Shown piece by piece: positions 6,863-13,970 of a stretch of 30,277 nucleotides of DNA. Source of the DNA: Clostridia bacterium. Lineage in GTDB: Bacteria; Bacillota; Clostridia; Oscillospirales; Oscillospiraceae. Position 1 is the first letter of the stretch, and the number at the start of each line of letters is the position of its first letter. The notes below the pieces were generated by a model. That model saw nothing but the letters and a program-made list of their open reading frames with translations, had not been told where the DNA came from and made no database searches. The stretch is from assembly GCA_021153265.1 (NCBI GenBank), contig JAGKTU010000019.1, positions 1 through 30,277 of the forward strand. Direction: 5' to 3'. Made by a program: the position numbers and the translations under genes.

Positions 6863-8854
6863 ATGGCAACAAAAAAGCAACAAGAACAATACGGAAATTC
6901 CAGCATCTCCATGCTCAAGGGCGAGGATCGGGTGCGTAAACGCCCTGCGGTCATCTTTGGCTCCGACGATCTGGAGGGCTGTAAGCATGCGGTGTTTGAG
7001 ATTCTCTCCAACGCCATCGACGAAGCTAGAGAAGGCCACGGTGATACCATCATCGTCACCCGTTATGAAGACCTCTCCGTGGAAGTGGAGGACTTCGGCC
7101 GCGGCTGCCCCGTGGACTGGAACGAAAAAGAAAAGCGCTACAACTGGGAACTGGTGTTCTGCGAGATGTACGCCGGCGGCAAGTACGGCGAAAATGGTGA
7201 GAACTATGAGTACAGCCTTGGCCTGAACGGCCTGGGCTCCTGCGCCACCCAGTATGCCTCTGATTTCTTCGATGTGACGGTGCGCCGGGACGGATTCCGT
7301 TACGATCTCCACTTTGAAAAGGGCCGCATCAAAGGCCAGATGAAGAAAGAACCCGCTGACCGGAAAAAAACCGGCTCCTGTTTCCACTGGCGGCCGGACA
7401 AGGAAGTGTTCACGGATATCAATATCCCTGTGGAGTACTACCGGGACGTTCTGCGCCGGCAGGCGGTGGTGAATAAGGGTGTCCGCTTCAAGTTCCGCAA
7501 TCAGGTGGGCAAGCGCTTCGAGGAAGAGGAATACTGCTACGAGGACGGTATCAAGCAGTATATCGAGGAGATGGTGGGGGACAATGCCTTTACCATGCCG
7601 GTCTTCTGGGAAGCCGAGCGCCGTGGCCGGGATGCGGAGAACCGCCCGGAGATGAAGCTGAAGATCACGACCTCTTTCTGCTTTAGTAAGCAGGTCAGCC
7701 ATGTGGAATACTACCACAACTCCTCGTGGCTTGAGTACGGCGGCAGCCCCGACCGGGCGGTGCGCCTTGGCTTTACGGCAGCCTTCGATAAATTCCTCCG
7801 GGACAACAATAAATACACCAAAAACGAGGGCAAGATCCTCTATCAGGACATCCAGGACAGCCTGGTGCTGGTGACCAACTGCTTCTCCACCATCGGCTGC
7901 TTTGAAAACCAGACCAAAAAGTCGGTCAATTCCAAGTTCACCCAGGAAGCGATGACGGCTTTCTTCAAGGAAAAGCTGCAAATCTGGTTCATCGAGAACA
8001 AGCAGGAGGCTGAGCGTGCTGCGGAGCAGATCCTCATCAACAAGCGCGCCCGTGAATCCGCCGAGAAGACCAAGAGCAGCATCAAGAAGAACCTCTCCGC
8101 CAAGGTGGACATCGCCAACCGGGTGCAGAAGTTCGTGGACTGCCGCAGCAAGGACGCCAATCTTCGGGAACTGTACATCGTGGAGGGCGACTCTGCGTTG
8201 GGCAGCGTCAAGCAGTCCCGGGACGCGGAGTTTCAGGGCATCATGCCTGTTCGCGGCAAGATCCTCAACTGCCTGAAGGCGGACTACAATAAAATCTTCG
8301 CCAGCCCCATTATCACCGATCTGATGAAGGTCCTGGGCTGCGGCGTGGAGGTTCAGGGCAAGAAGGCCAAGGAACTGAGCAGTTTCGACATCGACAATCT
8401 GCGCTGGAACAAGGTGGTCATCTGCACCGATGCTGACGTGGACGGCTTCCAGATCCGCACCCTGATCCTGACCATGCTCTACCGCCTGTGTCCGACCTTG
8501 ATCCGGGATGGCTATGTGTATATCGCCGAGTCTCCGCTGTTTGAGATCAGCTACAAGGACAAGACCTGGTTTGCCTACAACGAATCGGAAAAAGCCCACA
8601 TCCTGCGCCACGATCTGAAGGATAAGAAGCCCATCAAGATCCAGCGCTCCAAGGGTCTTGGCGAGAACGACCCGGAGATGATGTGGATGACCACCATGAA
8701 CCCGGAGACCCGCCGCCTCATCAAGGTCATGCCCGAGGATGTGGAGCGCACCGCCCACTATTTCGATGTGCTGCTGGGCGACAACCTCACGGAACGTAAG
8801 AATTTCATCGCCGAAAACGGCGCAAAATATCTGGAATTGGCGGATATTTCTTAA
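6863..8854 (+). CDS. Type II DNA topoisomerase ATPase subunit, ParE/GyrB family
   Basis: A 663-residue ATP-binding and TOPRIM subunit of a type IIA topoisomerase. The GHKL fold shows EILSNAIDEAR (about residues 43-54), the ATP lid/glycine motifs VEDFGRGCPV and LGLNGLGS, and the transducer from about 230. The TOPRIM domain has VEGDSALGSVKQSRD (Glu at about 440), CTDADVDGFQIRTL (about 522-527) and RSKGLGENDPEM (about 596). The EGDSALGSV sequence differs from the usual EGDSAGGSA/T. Its length suits ParE without insertions. A cognate ParC-like gene starts 15 bases downstream, so together they likely form a decatenating or relaxing enzyme separate from the housekeeping gyrase. AGG at 6851-6853 lies 9 bases before the ATG. 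ParE versus a second GyrB cannot be settled by eye. Confidence 0.88.
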   Translation: MATKKQQEQYGNSSISMLKGEDRVRKRPAVIFGSDDLEGCKHAVFEILSNAIDEAREGHGDTIIVTRYEDLSVEVEDFGRGCPVDWNEKEKRYNWELVFCEMYAGGKYGENGENYEYSLGLNGLGSCATQYASDFFDVTVRRDGFRYDLHFEKGRIKGQMKKEPADRKKTGSCFHWRPDKEVFTDINIPVEYYRDVLRRQAVVNKGVRFKFRNQVGKRFEEEEYCYEDGIKQYIEEMVGDNAFTMPVFWEAERRGRDAENRPEMKLKITTSFCFSKQVSHVEYYHNSSWLEYGGSPDRAVRLGFTAAFDKFLRDNNKYTKNEGKILYQDIQDSLVLVTNCFSTIGCFENQTKKSVNSKFTQEAMTAFFKEKLQIWFIENKQEAERAAEQILINKRARESAEKTKSSIKKNLSAKVDIANRVQKFVDCRSKDANLRELYIVEGDSALGSVKQSRDAEFQGIMPVRGKILNCLKADYNKIFASPIITDLMKVLGCGVEVQGKKAKELSSFDIDNLRWNKVVICTDADVDGFQIRTLILTMLYRLCPTLIRDGYVYIAESPLFEISYKDKTWFAYNESEKAHILRHDLKDKKPIKIQRSKGLGENDPEMMWMTTMNPETRRLIKVMPEDVERTAHYFDVLLGDNLTERKNFIAENGAKYLELADIS

Positions 8855-8869
8855 TATAAGGAGTGCATT

Positions 8870-11116
8870 ATGGCACGAAAGAAGCAAGAAGCTGAAAAGA
8901 AGAAAAAAGTAAACACCGACGGCGTTGTGGGTCTGGTGGGTTCTACCACCGAGCAGGCGATCACCGAAACTCTGGAGATCAACTACATGCCCTACGCCAT
9001 GTCGGTGATCGTATCCCGTGCGATCCCTGAGATCGACGGTTTCAAGCCCTCCCACCGGAAGCTCCTGTACACCATGTACAAGATGGGCCTGCTCAAAAAG
9101 GACCGGGTCAAGTCTGCCAATATCGTCGGCCAGACCATGCAGCTCAACCCCCACGGTGACGCCGCCATCTATGAGACCATGGTGCGCCTTGCCAAGGGTA
9201 ACGAGACACTTTTGCACCCCTTTGTGGACTCCAAGGGTAACTTTGGCAAGGTCTATTCCCGGGATATGGCCTACGCAGCCTCCCGTTATACGGAAGCCAA
9301 GCTGGATTCCATCTGCGAAGAACTCTTCCGTGACATTGACAGCGACACGGTGGACATGGTGGACAACTATGACAGCACCCTCAAAGAGCCTGCCCTGCTG
9401 CCCACCACCTTCCCCAATGTGCTGGTGTCTGCGAATCAGGGCATCGCCGTCGGTATGGCCTCCAATATCTGCTCTTTTAACTTAAAAGAGGTCTGCGACA
9501 CTGCCATCGCTCTGATGAAGAATCCCGACCACGATATCTTGGAGACCCTCCCCGGCCCGGATTTCTCCACCGGCGCGGAGCTTCTGTTTGATGAAGCTAC
9601 CACCCGGGAAATTTACTCCACCGGCCGCGGCAGCTTCAAACTCCGGGCCAAGTGGCGTTACGTCAAGGAAGGCAATCTCATCGAAATCACTGAGATTCCC
9701 TATTCCACCGCCACCGAAGTCATCATGGACAAGGTTGCCGAGCTGATCAAGGCCGGTAAGATCAAGGAAATCGCTGATATGCGCGACGAGACCGACTTGG
9801 GCGGTCTGAAGCTGACCATCGACTTAAAGCGCGGCGCGGATCCCGAGAAGCTGATGCAGCGGCTGTTCCGCCTCACCCCCTTGCAGGACAGCTTCCCCTG
9901 TAATTTCAATATTCTCATCGCCGGTATGCCCAAAGTCATGGGCGTGGGTGAGATCCTGGAGGAGTGGACGGCATGGCGTACGGATTGCGTCAAGCGTCGC
10001 TTGTTCTTCCAGATCGGCAAGAAGGAAGAGCGGCTGCACCTGCTGAAGGGCTTGGAGAGAATCCTGCTGGATATCGACAAGGCCATCGCCGTCATCCGGG
10101 AGACCGAGCAGGACAGCGAAGTCATCCCCAACCTGATGATCGAGTTCGGTATCGATGAGATCCAGGCCAATTATGTGGCGGAAATCAAGCTGCGCAACAT
10201 CAACAAAGAATACATCCTCAAGCAGACTAAGGCCATCAACCAGCTGGAAGATGAAATCGAAGAGCTTCAGGGCATCCTGAATAGCTCCAAAAAGCTGAAA
10301 AATGTGATTATCAAGGAGCTGCAGCAGGTTTCCGAAAAGTACGGAAAGCCCAGAAAGACCGAGATCGTCTACGAGGTCGCAGAAACCGTCGTGGAAGACG
10401 AAACCGAGCAGATCCCGGATTATCCGGTGACGGTCTTCGTGTCCAGGGAAGGCTATCTCAAGAAGATCACCGCCCAATCCCTGCGAATGTCCGGAGAGCA
10501 GAAGTTCAAGGAAGGCGACAGCCTTGCATTCTCCAGGGAGAGTACCAACCGGGGCGAAATTCTGGTTTTCACCAATAAATTCCAGTGCTACAAGTCCCGG
10601 CTTTCTGACTTTGACGATGGAAAGGCATCCCAGCTGGGCGACTATCTGCCCCAGAAGCTGGGCTTCGAGGCGGATGAGAAAGTGCTGCAGGTGATCCTTA
10701 CTGTGGATTATCAGGGCATGCTGCTGTTCTTCTTTGAAAACGGCAAGGCAGCCAAAGTCCCCATGAACGCCTATGAAACCAAGACCAACCGCCGCAAGCT
10801 CACCGGCGCTTACTCTGACAAGAGCCCTGTGGTGAAGATCCTGGCGCTGACAGAGGATCAGCAGATGGCGGTCTACTCTACCGACGGCAGAGCAGCCATC
10901 TTCTCCACAGCCCAGCTGCTGCCCAAGACTACCCGCAATACCCAGGGTGTGGCGGTACTGACCCTGAAAAAGAAGGCCACCTTGCTGGATGCTGTCATTC
11001 TGGAGGAGAGTGGCATCACCAACCACAGCCGCTACCGCACCAAGACCATTCCCTCTGCCGGCGCAGTTTTGAAGCCGGAGGATTCTCCCGATAAGCAGAC
11101 CGCCTTTGACATCTAA
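8870..11116 (+). CDS. Type II DNA topoisomerase DNA-cleavage subunit, ParC/GyrA family
   Basis: A 748-residue breakage-reunion subunit. The winged-helix region carries NYMPYAMSVIVSRAIPE, FKPSHRKLLYTMYKMG and NPHGDAAIYETMVRLA. The catalytic Tyr is in AASRYTEAKL (Y140). A tower and coiled-coil region (about 360-490) precedes a C-terminal beta-pinwheel with repeated blades (VSREGYLKKIT, VFTNKFQCYKSRL, FFFENGKAAKVP, VYSTDGRAAIFS). I see no GyrA box (Q-R-R-G-G-R-G), so it is more ParC-like than GyrA-like. The position equal to the quinolone-contacting Ser of E. coli GyrA (S83) is Ala98; the later acidic position is Glu102, as in many ParC proteins. AAGGAG precedes the ATG. It is followed 11 bases later by a YitT gene, so the operon continues. 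Confidence 0.88.
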   Translation: MARKKQEAEKKKKVNTDGVVGLVGSTTEQAITETLEINYMPYAMSVIVSRAIPEIDGFKPSHRKLLYTMYKMGLLKKDRVKSANIVGQTMQLNPHGDAAIYETMVRLAKGNETLLHPFVDSKGNFGKVYSRDMAYAASRYTEAKLDSICEELFRDIDSDTVDMVDNYDSTLKEPALLPTTFPNVLVSANQGIAVGMASNICSFNLKEVCDTAIALMKNPDHDILETLPGPDFSTGAELLFDEATTREIYSTGRGSFKLRAKWRYVKEGNLIEITEIPYSTATEVIMDKVAELIKAGKIKEIADMRDETDLGGLKLTIDLKRGADPEKLMQRLFRLTPLQDSFPCNFNILIAGMPKVMGVGEILEEWTAWRTDCVKRRLFFQIGKKEERLHLLKGLERILLDIDKAIAVIRETEQDSEVIPNLMIEFGIDEIQANYVAEIKLRNINKEYILKQTKAINQLEDEIEELQGILNSSKKLKNVIIKELQQVSEKYGKPRKTEIVYEVAETVVEDETEQIPDYPVTVFVSREGYLKKITAQSLRMSGEQKFKEGDSLAFSRESTNRGEILVFTNKFQCYKSRLSDFDDGKASQLGDYLPQKLGFEADEKVLQVILTVDYQGMLLFFFENGKAAKVPMNAYETKTNRRKLTGAYSDKSPVVKILALTEDQQMAVYSTDGRAAIFSTAQLLPKTTRNTQGVAVLTLKKKATLLDAVILEESGITNHSRYRTKTIPSAGAVLKPEDSPDKQTAFDI

Positions 11117-11127
11117 GGAGGAACGTT

Positions 11128-11991
11128 ATGCATAAAATCTGGCAAAAGATCGGCTGGCTGCCGGCAACGATCATAGGCAGTACCATTTTCGCTCTGGGTT
11201 TTGCTTTCTTTTTGCAGCCCAATGATATGAATGCCGGCGGTATTTCCGGCCTTGCCATGGTGGCGGTGAAGCTGATGGGCTTTGGCTCTGTGGGTACGCT
11301 GTCCATTTTGATCAATTTGCCCCTGTTCCTGCTGGGCGGTTTGAAGATCGGTAAACGGTTTTTTGTGGGATCGCTGCTGGGTATGGTCCTCAGCTCTGTG
11401 CTGATCGATGCCTTTGCCGCCATCCAGTTTCCCAAAACCGAGCCGCTGCTGGCCACGATGTACGGCGGCGTCCTCTGTGGACTGGGTCTGGGCGTGGTGT
11501 TTATCTTCGGCGCTTCCACCGGCGGTTCGGATATTCTGGTGCGGCTGCTGAAGCTGCGTTATCGGAATGTCCCCATTGGCCAGATCTCTATGGTTTTTGA
11601 TGGGGCAGTGGTGCTGCTCACAGGTCTGGCCTTTGGCGATGTATCCAAAGCGCTGTATACCGGCATTACCGTGTTCGTCTGCGGACAGGTCATTGATGCG
11701 GTGGTCTACCGCTTTGACTATTCCAAGGTGGTACTGATCATTTCTTCCCACCATGAGCAGATCGCGGAACAAATCGGCAAAAAGCTGGATCGGGGTGCAA
11801 CCTACCTCCACGGCGAGGGTACCTATACCCACAACCCTACCAAAGTGGTGCTGACCGCGGTAAAAAAGCAACAGGTGGCAGAGCTGAAGGAGCTTGTCAC
11901 CAGCATTGATCCCAACGCGTTTATTATCGTGCAGGAGGCCCACCAGGTTCTCGGTGACGGTTTCTCTCGCTACAGCAAGGATTCCCTGTGA
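11128..11991 (+). CDS. YitT family membrane protein (DUF161 + DUF2179)
   Basis: A 287-residue inner-membrane protein with about five or six hydrophobic segments in the first 200 residues. The typical YitT opening reads ALGFAFFLQPNDMNAGGISGLA, and a later block is IFGASTGGSDILVRLL. The C-terminal soluble DUF2179 domain (about 205-287) shows GEGTYTHNPTKVVLTAVKK and IDPNAFIIVQEAHQVLGDGF. The family is widespread in Firmicutes and its transport substrate is undefined. AAGGAGG lies 6-12 bases before the ATG, right after the ParC-like stop, so it is probably cotranscribed with the topoisomerase genes. The last codon region nearly meets the next gene's leader. Confidence 0.9.
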   Translation: MHKIWQKIGWLPATIIGSTIFALGFAFFLQPNDMNAGGISGLAMVAVKLMGFGSVGTLSILINLPLFLLGGLKIGKRFFVGSLLGMVLSSVLIDAFAAIQFPKTEPLLATMYGGVLCGLGLGVVFIFGASTGGSDILVRLLKLRYRNVPIGQISMVFDGAVVLLTGLAFGDVSKALYTGITVFVCGQVIDAVVYRFDYSKVVLIISSHHEQIAEQIGKKLDRGATYLHGEGTYTHNPTKVVLTAVKKQQVAELKELVTSIDPNAFIIVQEAHQVLGDGFSRYSKDSL

Positions 11992-12011
11992 TTTCGGAAA
12001 GGAGGGGCGCT

Positions 12012-13139
12012 ATGAAACGAAGATTGCTGATCGTAATGTTAGCGATGAGTCTGCTGTTCTCCGGCTGTAACTGGATGGATGGCGAACATGTATCCGTGAC
12101 GCCTCACCGGATCCACAATCAGACGGTCTCGGACATCAAACTGTCCGCATCCAACGAAAAAGAACTGGAAACGGCGCTTGCTGACCTCATTGCCACGGGC
12201 AAGGAAAAGGGTGTCATTTTTGTGGGCGGCTATGATCAGGGTCAAGTGGAACAGGGCATGGAGCAGACGGTGGAGCGCACGCTCTCCATGACGCCCTTGG
12301 GCGCTTATGCAGTAGAAGCCGTGGATTGGGAACTGGGCAACAGCGGCGGCAAGCCTGCCATTGCTCTGGAGATCACCTACCGCCGCAGTTTGACCGAAAT
12401 TCGGGGTATCCATCGGGTGTCGGATATGGATGCCGCTGCCCGAACCATTGAAGAAGCCCTTTCTGATCATGCGGCCAGCCTTGTGCTGGAGGTTGCGGTC
12501 TATGAAGATGCGGATATTCACCAGCTGGTGTCGGATTATGTCCAGCGATACCCTCAGTATGTGATGGAAACGCCGGAAGTGACCGTAGGTGTCTATCCCG
12601 AATCTGGTCAGACCCGGATCGTGGAGCTGAAGTTCACCTATCAGAACAGCCGGGAAACACTGCGGCACATGCGTGAGCAGGTGGGCAGCATGTTTGCTGC
12701 AGCGGAACGCTATGTAAACAGCGATGATGCTGACGGCGTGAAGTACGCGAAGCTGTACACCTTTCTGATGGGTCTGTACCGCAGTCAGGAGACATCCATT
12801 ACCCCGGCCTACAGCCTTTTGCAGCATGGTGTGGGCGATGCCAAGGCATTGACCACGGTTTATGCCGCCATGTGCCGTCAGGCAGGGCTGGAATGTCTCA
12901 TGATCACCGGAACCCGGAACGGTGAGCCGAGATATTGGCTGATCATCTGCGACAACGGCGGCTATTTCCATGTGGACCTGCTGCGCAATATGGAAATCGG
13001 GGCCTTCCGTAGATTTACCGACGGCGAGATGAACGGCTATGTCTGGGATTATTCGGCATATCCTGCCTGTTTGGGTTTCCCGGCTCAGCCTGCGGAAGAA
13101 AATCCCCAGGAGCAGATCTCTTTCGATGCGGAAACCTAG
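12012..13139 (+). CDS. Lipoprotein with degenerate transglutaminase-like domain
   Basis: A 375-residue predicted lipoprotein: MKRR, a hydrophobic core, and lipobox FSGC with Cys19. The middle (about 40-240) has two similar alpha/beta stretches of unknown type. The C-terminal part (about 245-360) follows the transglutaminase-like layout: LLQHGVGDAKALTTVYAAMC, QAGLECLMITGT, EPRYWLII, GYFHVDLL. The usual nucleophilic Cys is Gly275 and the usual His is Tyr308, while the Asp (D322) remains. It is therefore probably a binding or scaffolding protein, not an enzyme. ATG 12012 has AAGGAGG (11998-12004) 7 bases upstream; the ORF extends in frame to 11988 without a better site. Cotranscription with YitT is likely because the gap is 20 bases. 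The fold call is moderate; the lipoprotein call is strong. Confidence 0.75.
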   Translation: MKRRLLIVMLAMSLLFSGCNWMDGEHVSVTPHRIHNQTVSDIKLSASNEKELETALADLIATGKEKGVIFVGGYDQGQVEQGMEQTVERTLSMTPLGAYAVEAVDWELGNSGGKPAIALEITYRRSLTEIRGIHRVSDMDAAARTIEEALSDHAASLVLEVAVYEDADIHQLVSDYVQRYPQYVMETPEVTVGVYPESGQTRIVELKFTYQNSRETLRHMREQVGSMFAAAERYVNSDDADGVKYAKLYTFLMGLYRSQETSITPAYSLLQHGVGDAKALTTVYAAMCRQAGLECLMITGTRNGEPRYWLIICDNGGYFHVDLLRNMEIGAFRRFTDGEMNGYVWDYSAYPACLGFPAQPAEENPQEQISFDAET

Positions 13140-13176
13140 CTTCGGAAAAATTTTTCGAATAATGTAAAAAAAGGAC

Positions 13177-13204
13177 TTGACATTTTATAAAATGCTGTTA
13201 TAAT
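13177..13204 (+). promoter_or_regulatory. Consensus sigma-A promoter of tRNA-Gly
   Basis: Perfect TTGACA (13177-13182) and perfect TATAAT (13199-13204) with a 16-base spacer, starting 14 bases before the tRNA. This is the strongest-looking promoter in the window, as expected for a stable RNA. Confidence 0.92.
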
Positions 13205-13218
13205 AAGCCATGTTCCTC

Positions 13219-13294
13219 GCGGGTGTAGCTCATCCGGTAGAGCGCCACCTTGCCAAGGTGGAGGTAGCGAGTTCGAGCCTCGTCACCCGCTCCA
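13219..13294 (+). tRNA. tRNA-Gly (anticodon GCC)
   Basis: Acceptor GCGGGTG pairs with CACCCGC, followed by T and an encoded CCA. Anticodon stem CCACC/GGTGG encloses loop TTGCCAA, giving GCC. The T-arm GAGTTCGAGCCTC is intact. Confidence 0.97.
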
Positions 13295-13300
13295 TAAAAA

Positions 13301-13335
13301 ACAAAAGCCATCCCATTGGGATGGCTTTTGTTTTT
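13301..13335 (+). terminator. Intrinsic terminator of tRNA-Gly
   Basis: ACAAAAGCCATCCC pairs perfectly with GGGATGGCTTTTGT around ATT, followed by TTTTT. The flanking A and T runs make it usable in both directions. The 177 bases after it (13336-13512) hold no convincing gene. Confidence 0.93.
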
Positions 13336-13512
13336 GCAAAATTTCAACCAAGAGGATCGAACAATCCAATGCTGCGCGGGAGAGCGCCGCCAGCAATGGA
13401 AGGGCGAGCTGCTCCACAATTTTTCCTCATATCTGTCAGAGAAAATGCAAACGCAGCACGTCACCTGCCGAATCAGAGCAGAACGGATATGCAACATAGG
13501 AGAATGTATTTC

Positions 13513-13845
13513 ATGAATATCACGATCCAAGACCTACAATCCTACCTTTCCCACCGCTACAGCGGCTGGGCCACGGAGCAGAGTATGTTTATGAAGCTGG
13601 TGGAGGAAATCGGCGAGGTGGCAGAGGTCTTAAACAAGCGCGCCGGGCGAAAATTTTCCTCTGAGGAGGATCTGCAGACCCAACTTGGTACAGAACTTGC
13701 CGATATGCTCCACTATATCGTAGCCATCGCCGCCATCAACGATATTGATTTGACGCAGGTTATTCTGGAAAAGGACAAGCTGGCTTCTGTGAAGTACCAC
13801 CATGATGTGAATCTGGAGACCTTTCTTACTAAAACAACGGACTAA
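13513..13845 (+). CDS. MazG-like nucleotide pyrophosphohydrolase
   Basis: A 110-residue all-alpha NTP pyrophosphohydrolase of the MazG/dUTPase-like fold. The Mg-binding residues are in KLVEEIGEVAEVLNKR (E31, E32, E35) and TELADMLHYIVAIA (E61, D64). Such proteins hydrolyse (d)NTPs, often non-canonical ones, to monophosphates in the cytoplasm, usually as dimers or tetramers. AGGAGA (13498-13503) is 9 bases before ATG 13513; the in-frame ATG at 13504 touches the site and is unlikely. The reading frame runs back through the tRNA without a plausible earlier start. It stands between the tRNA-Gly terminator and the YcaO promoter; its own promoter was not found. A second, different MazG-like gene lies at 18825-19151. 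Confidence 0.85.
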   Translation: MNITIQDLQSYLSHRYSGWATEQSMFMKLVEEIGEVAEVLNKRAGRKFSSEEDLQTQLGTELADMLHYIVAIAAINDIDLTQVILEKDKLASVKYHHDVNLETFLTKTTD

Positions 13846-13901
13846 GTAGACGGTCTGACTGAAGTGCGCTCGCTTCGCTTCCCGGGGAACAGGGGCGAGA
13901 G

Positions 13902-13930
13902 TTGACACGGATTTTTTCCTGTGATAAACT
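13902..13930 (+). promoter_or_regulatory. Sigma-A promoter of the YcaO gene
   Basis: TTGACA (13902-13907), a 17-base spacer and TAAACT (13925-13930), with TG at 13922-13923 as an extended -10. A start site near 13937 leaves too short a leader for ATG 13947, which favours ATG 13971. Confidence 0.85.
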
Positions 13931-13970
13931 GTAGCAATACAAGGAAATGTTAAAGGTTGGGTTGCGGACA

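Noticed and set aside
6713..9217. An 834-codon open frame on the minus strand
   Set aside because: It runs opposite the ParE-like gene, has no recognisable motifs, and is an effect of the strong codon bias of the true gene.
9824..11026. A 400-codon open frame on the minus strand
   Set aside because: It is the shadow of the ParC-like gene, with low-complexity His/Gln-rich sequence and no ribosome binding site.
13141..13159. Palindrome TTCGGAAAAATTTTTCGAA as a terminator
   Set aside because: It has no loop and an A-T core, so a stable RNA hairpin is unlikely.
13316..13516. A 66-codon Cys-containing frame considered as a YcaO substrate peptide
   Set aside because: It starts inside the tRNA-Gly terminator, has no ribosome binding site, and lies before the MazG-like gene, not next to YcaO.
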